A stretch of 64,000 bases of DNA from Nocardioides marinisabuli (GCF_013466785.1 NZ_CP059163.1:2604001-2668000); one strand, 5' to 3'. Positions 36,043 to 45,065 are shown, counted from the first letter of the stretch. Numbers and translations are program-made. The notes: generated by a model not told the origin, from the letters alone.

Positions 36043-36914
36043 GCACGATCGTGCTGCTGCTCGCCACCGGCCTGGGCCTGGGCGCGCTCTACTTCCTCGT
36101 CGCCTCCGGGCTCTCGCTCATCTACGGCCTGATGGGCGTGCTGAACTTCGCCCACGGCTCGTTCCTGACCCTCGGTGCCTTCGCCGGCTGGGAGACCGCC
36201 CGCCGCCTCGGCGGCGACTCGTGGGGCTCGCTGCTGCTCTCGCTGCTGGTCGGCGCCGGCGTCGGCGCCCTGGCCGCGGTGCTCACCGAGCTGCTGCTGA
36301 TCCGGCGGCTCTACGAGCGCCACATCGAGCAGGTGCTGGTCACCGTCGGCCTGGCCCTGGCCACGGTCGCGCTCTTCGACGGCATCTGGGGCACCGACGC
36401 CATCTTCGTCACCGGCCCGGCCTGGTTCAACGAGACGACCACGATCCTCGGCGCCCGGGTGCCCAACGACCGGTTCGTGCTGATCGGCGTCGCGCTGCTG
36501 GTGCTCGGCGGCATCATCGCCTTCCTGCGCTTCACCCGCTTCGGCCTGGTGATCCGCGCCGGCGTCGAGAACCGCTCCATGGTCACCGCCCTGGGCATCG
36601 ACGTGCGCCGCGCCTTCACCGTCGTCTTCGCCATCGGCGGCGCGGCCGCCGGCCTGGGCGGGGTGCTGGCCTCGCACTACTTCGGCTACGTCTCGCCGCA
36701 GCTCGGCGGGTCGCTGCTGATCTTCGCCTTCATCGTCACCGTCATCGGTGGCCTGGGCTCCCTGCTCGGCGCGGCGATCGCCTCCGTGGTGGTCGCGGTG
36801 CTCCAGCAGATGGCCAACTTCTACCTCTCCGGGACCGGCGACCTGGTGGTCGTGCTGCTGCTGGCCACCGTGCTCCTCGTGCGTCCCTCCGGCCTGATGG
36901 GAGCCCGCGCATGA
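36039..36914 (+). CDS. livH: ABC importer permease, LivH-like
   Basis: 291 aa with about eight membrane helices. The segment SGLSLIYGLMGVLNFAHGSFLTLGAFAG is diagnostic for LivH, and NRSMVTALGIDVRRAFTVVFAIGGAAAGLGGVLA contains the cytoplasmic coupling loop. GTG start within the livF stop. Forms the channel with LivM. Confidence 0.93.
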   Translation: MSTIVLLLATGLGLGALYFLVASGLSLIYGLMGVLNFAHGSFLTLGAFAGWETARRLGGDSWGSLLLSLLVGAGVGALAAVLTELLLIRRLYERHIEQVLVTVGLALATVALFDGIWGTDAIFVTGPAWFNETTTILGARVPNDRFVLIGVALLVLGGIIAFLRFTRFGLVIRAGVENRSMVTALGIDVRRAFTVVFAIGGAAAGLGGVLASHYFGYVSPQLGGSLLIFAFIVTVIGGLGSLLGAAIASVVVAVLQQMANFYLSGTGDLVVVLLLATVLLVRPSGLMGARA

Positions 36915-38074
36915 GCACCGACACCACCACCGGCACCAGCCCCACCCCGACCGCCGACGCCCCGGCGTCCCCGGCCCCGGCCGGGTCGGGCGCCGGGCCG
37001 CGCCGCGGGCCCGGCCTGCCGCTGCGGCTGCTGGGCATGCTCGGCCTCGTCGCTCTGCTCGCGGTGCTGCCGCTGGTCAACCTGAGCATCCCCGGCGTGC
37101 TGCCGGGAGCGACGTACACGCCCGGCACGCTGCAGCTGATGGCGCTGGCGCTGGTCTTCGCCTCGCTGGCGCTGACCTACCACGTGATCTTCGGGGTGGC
37201 AGGGCTGCTGAGCTTCGGGCACGCGCTCTACCTGGCCATCGGCGCCTACGGCCTGGGCATCGTCCTGGACCGCACCGACCTGGGCCTGGTGCCGGCGATG
37301 GCGCTGACCCTGGTGGCCGGCGCGGTCGTCGCGCTGGTGCTCGGCGCGGTCGGGCTGCGGGTCGGCGGCATCTCCTTCGCCATGGTCACCCTGGCCTTCG
37401 CGCAGGCCGGCTCGGTGCTGATCCGCCGCAACAGCGACGTCACCGGCGGCGAGGAGGGGCTGCGCCTCGACACCACCCACGTGCCCGACGCGCTGGTCGG
37501 GGTCACCGACACCCGCAACCTCTACTGGGTGGCCGTGGTGCTGCTCGTGGTCGTCTTCGCGCTGGTCACCTGGTTCGAGCGCTCCCGCGCCGGCCACGTC
37601 GCCGCCGCGACCCGCGAGAACGAGCTGCGGGTGCGGGTGCTGGGCCTGCGCCCCTTCGCCGTCAAGCTGCTGGCCTTCGTGACCGGCTCGGTGCTGGCCG
37701 TCGTGGTCGGCATGGTCTACCTGCTGCTGCAGAGCGGCGCGACCCCGCGGATCGCCTCCGCCGACTTCACCCTCACCATCCTGGTGATCGTCGTGCTCGG
37801 CGGGCTCGGCTCGCGCTGGGGAGCGGTGGTCGGCGGCATCGTCTACACGCTGCTGGACCAGCGGCTGACCGCGCTGGCCGCCTCCGACGCCGTCGAGGGG
37901 CTCCCGGGCGTGCTGAGCGTGCCGCTGGGGGAGCCGCTGTTCATCCTCGGCACCCTCTTCATCCTCGTGGTGCTCTTCGTGCCCGGCGGCCTGGTCGGCC
38001 TCGGCGCCCGCCTGGCCGGGGCGCGCAGCCGGGCCGGGCGCCCCGCGGTCGCCGCGGGTGAGGATGGCCCATGA
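36911..38074 (+). CDS. livM: ABC importer permease, LivM-like
   Basis: 387 aa. A disordered Thr/Pro/Ala-rich N-terminus of about 37 residues precedes nine or ten helices; LTYHVIFGVAGLLSFGHALYLAIGAY and ENELRVRVLGLRPFAVKLLAFVTGS are LivM landmarks. Overlaps livH by ATGA and is overlapped by the acyl-CoA synthetase start, which ties transport to CoA activation. Confidence 0.93.
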   Translation: MSTDTTTGTSPTPTADAPASPAPAGSGAGPRRGPGLPLRLLGMLGLVALLAVLPLVNLSIPGVLPGATYTPGTLQLMALALVFASLALTYHVIFGVAGLLSFGHALYLAIGAYGLGIVLDRTDLGLVPAMALTLVAGAVVALVLGAVGLRVGGISFAMVTLAFAQAGSVLIRRNSDVTGGEEGLRLDTTHVPDALVGVTDTRNLYWVAVVLLVVVFALVTWFERSRAGHVAAATRENELRVRVLGLRPFAVKLLAFVTGSVLAVVVGMVYLLLQSGATPRIASADFTLTILVIVVLGGLGSRWGAVVGGIVYTLLDQRLTALAASDAVEGLPGVLSVPLGEPLFILGTLFILVVLFVPGGLVGLGARLAGARSRAGRPAVAAGEDGP

Positions 38075-39651
38075 CCACTCCGCGCCGCGACGGCCTGCAC
38101 ACCCTGGGTCGCTGGACCACCGACCGGGCCACCTCCACCCCCGAGCGGGTCGCCATCGACGACCGCGGGGTGGTGCTGACCTACGCCCGGCTCGACCAGC
38201 GCGCCGAGGACCTCGCCGAGCGGCTGCTCGCGGCCGGCTACACCGCCGGGGACCGGCTGGCCACGCTGACCGGCAACAGCGCCGACCACGTGGTGCTCTT
38301 CTTCGCCTGCGCGAAGGCCGGGCTGGTGCTGGTGCCGCTGTCGTGGCGGCTCTCCCCGCGCGAGCTGGCCGGCCAGGTCGAGGAGGCCGACCCCGCGCTG
38401 CTGCTGGTCGAGGAGGAGTTCACGGCGCTGGCCCGCGCCACCCTCGACCTCGTCGTCGGCACGGTGCCGGTGGCCGCGATGGGCACCCAGGGCGTCGAGC
38501 AGCACGCCCCGGCTCCCGGCGGGTCCGAGCGGGCCCGCGGCGAGCGGCGTACGACGACCGGCGGGGCGGCCCGCCCCGTGGGCGACGACGACCCGCTGCT
38601 GATCATCTTCACCTCCGGCACATCCGGGCAGGCCCGCGGTGCGGTGCTGACCCACGCCAACTGCTTCTGGACCAACCTGTCGCTCTCGCGCACCGCCGAG
38701 ATCACCAGCCGCGACGTGGTGCTGGCGCTGATGCCGCAGTTCCACGTCGGCGGGTGGAACGTGCAGCCGTTGCTGGCTTGGTGGATGGGCGCCACCGTGG
38801 TGCTCGAGCGCACCTTCGACGCCGGGCGGGTGCTGCACCTGATCGCCGAGCGCCAGATCACCACGACGATGGGGGTGCCCGCGACCTACCTGATGCTCGC
38901 CGAGCACCCCGACTTCGCCGACGCCGACCTGACCAGCCTGCGCCACGCCATCGTCGGCGGGGCACCGATGCCCGAGCCGCTGCTGCGCACCTGGCACCGG
39001 CGCGGGGTCGCGCTGACCCAGGGCTACGGGCTGACCGAGGCCGCCCCCAACGTGCTGTGCCTGCCGCCCGAGGAGGCCACCCGGCGCGTGGGCATGGCCG
39101 GCACGCCGTACCCGCACGTCGAGGTCGAGCTGGTCGACCCGGCCACCGGCGCGCTCGTCGAGGGCCCCGGCACCGGTGAGCTGGTGGTGCGCGGGCCCAA
39201 CGTCTTCGCCGGCTACTTCCGCGAGCCCGAGCACGAGCGGGCCGAGCAGGAGCGGCGCCGCGGCCTGCACACCGGCGACCTGGCCACCCGCGACGCCGAC
39301 GGCTACTACCGCATCGTCGACCGCATCAAGGACATCTTCATCACCGGCGGCGAGAGCGTCGCGCCCGCCGAGGTCGAGCAGGTGCTGCTCGCGCACGCCG
39401 CCGTGGCCGACGCCGCCGTGGTCGGGGTACCCGACGAGCGCTGGGGCGAGGTGTGCGCGGCGTACGTCGTGCTGCGCCCCGGCGTGGCCACCGACGAGCA
39501 GGACCTGCGCGAGCACTGCGCGAACGAGCTGGCCGCCTTCAAGGTGCCGCGCCACGTCGCGGTGGTCGCCGAGATCCCGCGCTCCTCGAGCAGCAAGATC
39601 ATGCGGCGCGCGCTGGCCGACCGGTGGCGCGAGCAGGAGGTCCGGGCATGA
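38071..39651 (+). CDS. Acyl-CoA synthetase (AMP-forming)
   Basis: 526 aa ANL-superfamily ligase: P-loop-like LIIFTSGTSGQARGAVLTHAN, QGYGLTEAAP, HTGDLATRDADGYYRIVDRIKDIFITGGESV, and the C-terminal catalytic Lys region SSSKIMRRAL. Activates a carboxylate as an adenylate and then CoA thioester. Family resemblance is to FadD/long- or medium-chain and aromatic acid ligases; the substrate cannot be read from sequence. Translation overlaps livM and the TetR gene. In this context it probably activates the imported acid. Confidence 0.9.
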   Translation: MTTPRRDGLHTLGRWTTDRATSTPERVAIDDRGVVLTYARLDQRAEDLAERLLAAGYTAGDRLATLTGNSADHVVLFFACAKAGLVLVPLSWRLSPRELAGQVEEADPALLLVEEEFTALARATLDLVVGTVPVAAMGTQGVEQHAPAPGGSERARGERRTTTGGAARPVGDDDPLLIIFTSGTSGQARGAVLTHANCFWTNLSLSRTAEITSRDVVLALMPQFHVGGWNVQPLLAWWMGATVVLERTFDAGRVLHLIAERQITTTMGVPATYLMLAEHPDFADADLTSLRHAIVGGAPMPEPLLRTWHRRGVALTQGYGLTEAAPNVLCLPPEEATRRVGMAGTPYPHVEVELVDPATGALVEGPGTGELVVRGPNVFAGYFREPEHERAEQERRRGLHTGDLATRDADGYYRIVDRIKDIFITGGESVAPAEVEQVLLAHAAVADAAVVGVPDERWGEVCAAYVVLRPGVATDEQDLREHCANELAAFKVPRHVAVVAEIPRSSSSKIMRRALADRWREQEVRA

Positions 39652-40361
39652 GCGAGAGCGCACGCAAGCCGCCGAGCACCAAGCGCGGCACCGCGACCCG
39701 CAAGGCGATCATCGACGCCGCCGAGCACGTCTTCGCCGAGCACGGCTACGCCGACGCCTCGATCACCCGTATCACCGAGCGCGCCGGGGTCGCCCAGGGC
39801 ACCTTCTACCTCTACTTCGACTCCAAGCTCACCGTCTTCGAGGAGCTCGTCGAGGACCTCAACCGGCGGGTGCGCCACGCCATGAGCGAGGGCTCGGCCG
39901 GGGCCACCACCCGGCTGGAGGGGGAGCGGGCCGGCTTCCGGGCGTTCTTCGCCTTCACCGCCGAGCACCCCGCCCTCTACCGCGTGGTGCGCGAGGCCGA
40001 GTTCGTCTCGCCGCGGGCGCTCAAGCTGCACTACACGCGCATCGTCGAGGGCTACATCGCCAACCTCGAGCGGGCCCGCGAGGTCGGCGACGTCGGCGAG
40101 ATCGACCCCGAGGTCGTCGCGTGGGTGCTGATGGGCATCGGCGAGATGGTCGGGATGCGCTGGGTGCTGTGGGGCGACGAGCCCGGCCGCACGCTGGGCC
40201 CCGGCGCCACCGCCACGGTGCCTGACCACGTCTTCGAGCAGGTGATGGCCTTCATCGAGCGCGCCCTGGCCGCCGGCCACCCCGCCACCGACCCCGCCGA
40301 CCACCCCGCCGACCACCCCGCCGCCGACCCCGCCACCGACCCAGGAGCAGACCAGCGATGA
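39648..40361 (+). CDS. TetR-family transcriptional regulator
   Basis: 237 aa. N-terminal helix-turn-helix (TRKAIIDAAEHVFAEHGYADASITRITERAGVAQGTFYLYFDSK) is canonical TetR; the ligand domain follows (about 75-205). The last 25 residues are a degenerate Asp/Pro/His/Ala repeat (ATDPADHPADHPAADP) that looks like slippage-derived low complexity. It sits inside the operon it may control; acyl-CoA-type ligands are common for such regulators next to fadD genes. Starts inside the synthetase stop. Confidence 0.9.
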   Translation: MSESARKPPSTKRGTATRKAIIDAAEHVFAEHGYADASITRITERAGVAQGTFYLYFDSKLTVFEELVEDLNRRVRHAMSEGSAGATTRLEGERAGFRAFFAFTAEHPALYRVVREAEFVSPRALKLHYTRIVEGYIANLERAREVGDVGEIDPEVVAWVLMGIGEMVGMRWVLWGDEPGRTLGPGATATVPDHVFEQVMAFIERALAAGHPATDPADHPADHPAADPATDPGADQR

Positions 40362-41293
40362 CCACCGCCACCCGGCACCCCTCGGGGCCCGCCGCCCCGA
40401 CCGACCCGGCCGGCCCGCGCACGGTCCGTGTGCCCGTCGACGGCGGCGAGCTGACCTGCGGCGTCTGGGGGCCCGAGGACCCCGAGGCTCCGGTGGTGCT
40501 CGCGGTGCACGGCATCACCGCCCACCACCGCTGCTGGCCGCTGGTCGCCGAGGCGATGCCCGGTGTCCGGGTCGTCGCCCCCGACCTGCGCGGCCGCGGC
40601 CGCAGCGCGGGCCTGCCGGCGCCGTACGGCCTCGAGCGCCACGCCCGCGACCTCGAGCAGGTGCTCGACCACCTCGGGGTGCGCGAGGTGACGCTGGTGG
40701 GTCACTCGATGGGCGCCTTCGTGGTGCTCACCCTGGCCGCGCTGGTGGGGGAGCGGGCCACCGGGCTGGTGCTCGTCGACGGCGGCCTGCCGCTCGCGGC
40801 GCCCGCCGGGGGCGTGCCCTCGCCGACCGCCACCCCCGACGACGTGCTCGGGCCGGCCGCGCAGCGGCTGCGGATGACCTTCGAGAGCCACGAGGCCTAC
40901 CGCGACTTCTGGCGCGAGCACCCCGCCTTCGCCCACGACTGGAGCCCCGTCGTCGAGGGGTACGTCGACTACGACCTCGAGGGCGAGGCGCCGCGACTGA
41001 GGCCCTCGGCCGCGGTGGCCGCCGTGGCCGCCGACGCCGCGCAGCTCTTCGGCGGGCCGACCTACGAGCAGGCGATGCGCTCGCTCACGCTGCCCACCGT
41101 CTTCCTGCGCGCCCCGCGCGGGCTGATGGACGAGCCGCAGGCGCTCTACGCCCCCGACGCGGCCGAGCGGGCGCGCGCGCTGGTGCCGCACCTGCGCGAC
41201 GTCGAGGTCGACGACGTCAACCACTACACGATCGTGCTGGCCCCGCGCGGGGCCGAGGCCGTCGTCGCCGCCGTACGAGACCTGCACGCCTGA
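40358..41293 (+). CDS. Alpha/beta hydrolase
   Basis: 311 aa. Oxyanion segment AVHGITAHHRCWP, nucleophile elbow GHSMG, catalytic His probably in DVNHYTIVL near the C-terminus. Resembles esterase/epoxide-hydrolase-like enzymes and meta-cleavage hydrolases. Last gene of the operon, overlapping TetR by 4 bp. It might release the carboxylate that the synthetase activates, or hydrolyse a pathway product. Confidence 0.85.
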   Translation: MTTATRHPSGPAAPTDPAGPRTVRVPVDGGELTCGVWGPEDPEAPVVLAVHGITAHHRCWPLVAEAMPGVRVVAPDLRGRGRSAGLPAPYGLERHARDLEQVLDHLGVREVTLVGHSMGAFVVLTLAALVGERATGLVLVDGGLPLAAPAGGVPSPTATPDDVLGPAAQRLRMTFESHEAYRDFWREHPAFAHDWSPVVEGYVDYDLEGEAPRLRPSAAVAAVAADAAQLFGGPTYEQAMRSLTLPTVFLRAPRGLMDEPQALYAPDAAERARALVPHLRDVEVDDVNHYTIVLAPRGAEAVVAAVRDLHA

Positions 41294-41306
41294 GCCGACC
41301 CGCACC

Positions 41307-41333
41307 ACCTGTTCCACACCTGTTCCACACCTG
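41307..41333 (+). repeat. 11-bp tandem repeat upstream of esterase gene
   Basis: ACCTGTTCCAC occurs twice with a third partial copy, in the 73-bp gap before the esterase start. May be incidental. Confidence 0.6.
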
Positions 41334-41366
41334 CACGTCATGCCTGGCCCTACTCGGAGGAGCACC

Positions 41367-42677
41367 ATGAACGACGTACCGACCCCGTCCCTGCCCACCA
41401 GCACAGCCGCGGCGCGGCGCCGGGGCGTCCCGGCCGCGCTGGCCGGCGTGCTCGCGGTGGTGCTCACCGCGGTCGCGCTGGCGCTGGCACCCGGGGCCAC
41501 CACCAGCGCCCGGGCCGCCGGCAGCTGGACCAGCGAGACCATCGCCGGGATGAACGTGCGTCTCTACGTGCCGACCACCGCGCCCGCGATCGCCGACGGC
41601 CGGGCGCTGATGGTCAACCTGCACGGCTGCGTGCAGACCAACACCGACCTGCAGACCGCCGGCAACTGGCAGGCCACCGCCGACGACTACGGCATGGTGG
41701 TGGCCGTGCCGGCCGCGCCCGGCGGCGGCGTGATCGCGGGGTGCTGGGACTACTACGACGGCAACCACAGCCGCAGCGCCCCGGCGCGCCACGACGACAA
41801 CCTGCTGGCGCTCGTCGAGACCCTGCTCGGCCGGACCACGCTGGGTCTCGACGCCGACCAGGTCTACCTCTCCGGTCTCTCCTCGGGCGGCGGCGAGACG
41901 ATGGTGATGGGCTGCCTGGCCCCCGACGTCTTCGCCGGCATCGGGATCAACGCCGGCCCCACGGTCGGCACCACCTCCTCTCAGATCTCGACGGTCTCCA
42001 CCACGAAGTCGGCCGCGACCTCGACCTGCACCCGCTTCGCCGACAGCCACACCGCCGGCTTCGACACCCAGCTCACCTCGGTCATCCACGGCAACGACGA
42101 CTACACCGTCGCCACGGGCTACAACCTGCTCAACGCCGAGGTGATGGCCGGGCTGTACGACGCCACCGCGACCTCGCCGGTCGCGATGTCGACGCTGCCG
42201 GGCACCAGCACCGCCGGCAGCGGCACGGTCTGGTCCGACGCCGAGGGGCCCCGGGTCTCGCTGCTCACCAACACCGGCCTGGGCCACAACTGGCCGGCCG
42301 GCGGCGGCCCGGGCGGGCGCTACATCAAGGCCACCAGCATCGACTACCCGCGCTACGTCACCTCGTTCTTCTTCGCGAACAACCGCCGGGTGAGCGGCAC
42401 GACGGGCACCCCGACGCCGACCCCTACGCCGACCCCCACCCCGACCCCGACCCCGACCCCGACACCCACGGCGACCACGCCGCCGCCTGCGGTGGACTGC
42501 TGGACCACCAGCAACGCCACCCACGAGGACGCGGGGCGCGCGGTCAGCTACGGCAACGACCCCTACAACCCCTTCTACGCCCTCGGCAGCCAGGACTACC
42601 TGGGCCAGGGCGACGCGACCGTGACGGCGGTGCGCCGGACGGGCGAGGGCGTCTACCGCAAGGTCACGGCCTGCTGA
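41367..42677 (+). CDS. Secreted PHB-depolymerase-family esterase
   Basis: 436 aa. A long Sec signal (RRRGVPAALAGVLAVVLTAVALALAPGA) is followed by a catalytic domain with oxyanion LHGC, nucleophile box YLSGLSSGGG and a late His in TGLGHNWP. Then comes a (Thr-Pro) linker and a C-terminal Cys-bounded domain of about 60 residues (VDCWTTSNATHEDAGRA ... YRKVTAC), which resembles substrate-binding modules of extracellular polyester and feruloyl esterases. Ribosome site CGGAGGAG supports ATG 41367. Likely degrades extracellular polyhydroxyalkanoate or plant esters. Confidence 0.88.
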   Translation: MNDVPTPSLPTSTAAARRRGVPAALAGVLAVVLTAVALALAPGATTSARAAGSWTSETIAGMNVRLYVPTTAPAIADGRALMVNLHGCVQTNTDLQTAGNWQATADDYGMVVAVPAAPGGGVIAGCWDYYDGNHSRSAPARHDDNLLALVETLLGRTTLGLDADQVYLSGLSSGGGETMVMGCLAPDVFAGIGINAGPTVGTTSSQISTVSTTKSAATSTCTRFADSHTAGFDTQLTSVIHGNDDYTVATGYNLLNAEVMAGLYDATATSPVAMSTLPGTSTAGSGTVWSDAEGPRVSLLTNTGLGHNWPAGGGPGGRYIKATSIDYPRYVTSFFFANNRRVSGTTGTPTPTPTPTPTPTPTPTPTPTATTPPPAVDCWTTSNATHEDAGRAVSYGNDPYNPFYALGSQDYLGQGDATVTAVRRTGEGVYRKVTAC

Positions 42678-42699
42678 GGGCGTCGCGGCGACGGCGGCC

Positions 42700-42705
42700 T
42701 AGCCT
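42700..42705 (+). promoter_or_regulatory. -10-like hexamer for leaderless membrane-protein gene
   Basis: TAGCCT, 6 nt before GTG 42712. Decides the start. Confidence 0.45.
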
Positions 42706-42711
42706 GGGCGC

Positions 42712-43257
42712 GTGAACCCGCTCCGCACCGTCGTCGTCGGCCTGCTGCTCGTGGTGGGCGACCTGCGCATCGGCGACGGGGAGGTGGCGCCCGACCTCCT
42801 GCCCGACCCCGTCGGCTGGGTCCTCGTCGCGGTGGCGCTGGGTCGCCTCGCCCACCTGCACCCCGGGTTCGGCGTCGGCGTCGTCGCCGCCTGGGTCGGG
42901 GCCGCCCTCTCGGTGCCGCTGTGGCCCGGGCTCGCGGGGCTCCGCGAGGTCGAGCTGCCCCTCGACACCGCCACCGGGATCGTCGACCTGGTCGTGGTGG
43001 TGGCCGTGCTGACCGGCGTGATGGCCGTGGTGCCGACCCGCAGCGCCGGCGCCCGCTCGCTGCGCACGACGTACGTCGTGGCGGCGCTGGCCTTCGGCGC
43101 CCTCGCCCTGGGCTCGCTGGGCAGCATGGCGCTCGCGGTGCTGGCGCTGATGGCGGGGCTGGTCAACCTGGTGGTGCTCATCATGGTGCTGGTCTTCCTG
43201 GGCAGCGTCTCGAAGGAGACCCCCCACCCGGCCCCCGCCGCCCCCGCCCCACGCTGA
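42712..43257 (+). CDS. Integral membrane protein, unknown
   Basis: 181 aa with four or five membrane helices (RTVVVGLLLVVGDL at the start, then GWVLVAVALGRLAHL, IVDLVVVVAVLTGVMAV, TYVVAALAFGALALGSLGSMALAVLALMAGLVNLVVLIMVLVFL). No family motif. GTG 42712 has TAGCCT (42700-42705) 6 nt upstream. The stop falls in a tandem 22-bp repeat. Confidence 0.65.
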   Translation: MNPLRTVVVGLLLVVGDLRIGDGEVAPDLLPDPVGWVLVAVALGRLAHLHPGFGVGVVAAWVGAALSVPLWPGLAGLREVELPLDTATGIVDLVVVVAVLTGVMAVVPTRSAGARSLRTTYVVAALAFGALALGSLGSMALAVLALMAGLVNLVVLIMVLVFLGSVSKETPHPAPAAPAPR

Positions 43258-43312
43258 CCAGGCGCAAATGTCGCGCTGACCCGGCGCAAATGTCGCGCTG
43301 ACCCGGCGCGGA
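43250..43312. repeat. Tandem 22-bp intergenic repeat
   Basis: GGCGCAAATGTCGCGCTGACCC-type unit (first 20 bp: GGCGCAAATGTCGCGCTGAC) at 43261-43282 and 43283-43304, with partial copies on both sides (CGCTGACC before, GGCGCGGAT after). The inner GCGCAAATGTCGCGC has dyad character. Lies between two unrelated genes. Confidence 0.75.
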
Positions 43313-43369
43313 TCTCCCCCGGTCGGTGGCCCCGGCACGCGGGCGGTGGTGATGGGCCACGATGGGTCG

Positions 43370-43924
43370 ATGGACGACCTCGGCTTCTACCTCGGCCTGC
43401 CTCTACTCGGCGCTGTGGCGATCGTGGTCTCCACGATCGTGCTCTACCTGGCGATCACGGCCCTGCTCTCGCACGCGGGTCAGCGGCTCCACGCCTCGCC
43501 CTCGAGCCTCGATCTCGCCGTCGTCACGGTGCTCGGCGCGATCGTGGGTCGCTCGATCCTCGGCCAGGTGCCGACGCTCAGCGGTGGCCTGCTGGCGCTG
43601 GCGACGTTGCTGGCGGTCGAGGGCGTCGCCGGGCGGGTACGTCGCAGCGAGCGGATGGTGGCGCGTCGGCGGCACCGGGCGGTCGCGGTGATGGTGGCCG
43701 GGCAGGTGCAGCGCCACGAGCTGACCCGGCTCGGCCTCGACGAGACCGGCCTGTGGAGCGAGCTGCGCGCCGCCGGCGTCCGCTCACCGCAGGAGGTGGC
43801 GGTCGCGGTCGTCGAGCCCGACGGGCGGTTCACGGTGCTGCGCCGCGGCGAGGACGTGCACCCCGCCGCGCTGACCGGGGTCAAGCAGTCGGGGGAGCTG
43901 CTCGAGCGGCTCGCCCGCGACTGA
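43370..43924 (+). CDS. DUF421/YetF-like membrane protein
   Basis: 184 aa. Two or three N-terminal helices (LLGAVAIVVSTIVLYLAITALLSHAG, LAVVTVLGAIVGRSILGQ, GGLLALATLLAVEGVAGR) lead into a soluble domain with HELTRLGLDETGLWSELRAAGVRSPQEVAVAVVEPDGRFTVLRR. This order is that of YetF/DUF421 proteins, whose function is not settled. ATG 43370 has CACGAT 6 nt upstream and matches the family start. Confidence 0.8.
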   Translation: MDDLGFYLGLPLLGAVAIVVSTIVLYLAITALLSHAGQRLHASPSSLDLAVVTVLGAIVGRSILGQVPTLSGGLLALATLLAVEGVAGRVRRSERMVARRRHRAVAVMVAGQVQRHELTRLGLDETGLWSELRAAGVRSPQEVAVAVVEPDGRFTVLRRGEDVHPAALTGVKQSGELLERLARD

Positions 43925-43950
43925 CCCGGCCCCGGTCCCGCGCCGACCGG

Positions 43951-44808
43951 TTACTGCTCGAGCTGGGCGGCCTCCTCCTCGGAGATGATGGAGACGAACC
44001 AGTGGTGGCCCCACTCGGACCCCCGTACCGGGTCGCCGGCCTCGATGCCCTTGCGCGGCACGTCCTTCGGTGCCGGGACGGACCCGACGACGTAGATGTT
44101 CCACTGCTGTCCGAGGTGCTCCTCGGTCGGAGCCAGCGTGAGTGCGGCATCGGGAGCGTGCTCGACCCAGGGCAGCGGGTAGCCCTCCTCCTCGTACCAG
44201 CCGAAGCCGCCGTCCTCGTTGAGGTAGCGGTCGACGCCCTTGGCGAACTGGATGCCGTCCTGCCACTCGCCCTCGTAGGCGACCGAGTAGGTGCGCCCGG
44301 CGACCAGGTAGTCCTTGCCGTCGGCCTCGATCGTCTCCAGCCGCGCCATGTCCGGGTGGGCCACCGGGGTGGGGATCGTGTACTTCTTCGCCTTGCTCGT
44401 GCGCACCAGCTTCTTGCGCTTGTACTCCTTGACGACGAACTTGTAGGTCTCGCCGTACTCGAAGTCGTGGTCGGCCCGGGAGAAGATGGCGGTCCCGTAG
44501 GACTGCGTCGCGGTGGCCTCAGCGCCGCCCTTGATGAACGCCCGGTAGGTGTGGCCTTTCTTCACGCCCGTGAACCGCATGCCCACGACGTACCAGCCCC
44601 AGAGGTAGCCGGCGCCGCCGCACTCGCAGGAGACCCCGGGCGACTTGATCCGCAACGGCTTGGTGCGGGCCCGGTCCTCGGTCGACGACACGGCGGGCGT
44701 GCCGGCCGCTGGTCCGGCGGCCTGGGCCGGGGCCAGGCTGAGGCCGCCGGCGAGCAGGGTCAGGGACGTGGCCACGCCGGCCAGGCGGGTGAGACGTGCG
44801 GGGGACAT
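43951..44808 (-). CDS. Secreted protein of unknown function
   Basis: 285 aa. Sec signal peptide (RLTRLAGVATSLTLLAGGLSLAPAQA-A). The mature part is rich in aromatic and charged residues with a Cys pair close together (SCECGG). Beta-rich passages (KGHTYRAFIKGG, GETYKFVVKEYKRKKLVRT, WNIYVVGSVP) suggest one or two immunoglobulin-like folds. I do not recognise a family. ATG 44808 is preceded by AAGGAG. Divergent from the tad operon over 257 bp. Confidence 0.65.
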   Translation of the reverse strand: MSPARLTRLAGVATSLTLLAGGLSLAPAQAAGPAAGTPAVSSTEDRARTKPLRIKSPGVSCECGGAGYLWGWYVVGMRFTGVKKGHTYRAFIKGGAEATATQSYGTAIFSRADHDFEYGETYKFVVKEYKRKKLVRTSKAKKYTIPTPVAHPDMARLETIEADGKDYLVAGRTYSVAYEGEWQDGIQFAKGVDRYLNEDGGFGWYEEEGYPLPWVEHAPDAALTLAPTEEHLGQQWNIYVVGSVPAPKDVPRKGIEAGDPVRGSEWGHHWFVSIISEEEAAQLEQ

Positions 44809-45009
44809 GCAGGCTCCTTGGGGTCGGGGGAGCCCCATCGTGGTGAGCAGCAGCCGCCGCTGGGGCCGGACCGGGTGATCCCGGACGATTCCGAACAGGC
44901 TGGAGCGCAGGCACGCGCCGGCTCGGCGCGAGATCTGCGCCGGGTCGGCGGGGCGGGAGGTTCTCCACAGGTTAAGGAGTGCCACTTCCCGGGTAGGTAA
45001 AGGACTGCG

Positions 45010-45015
45010 TAGCGT
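45010..45015 (+). promoter_or_regulatory. Possible -10 element of the tad operon
   Basis: TAGCGT lies 51 bp before the cpaF start in the 257-bp divergent gap. The same CGTAGCGTCA string is found at the gntP-like promoter (52123-52132). No good -35 is seen. Confidence 0.4.
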
Positions 45016-45065
45016 CAGCGACGACGCACTCCCACCTCTCGGATCCCTACTCGGAGGGAGCCTCC

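Noticed and set aside
42408-42475. Thr-Pro codon repeats as a CRISPR or microsatellite element
   Set aside because: They encode a protein linker in frame; the same is true for 58828-58882. No spacers exist.
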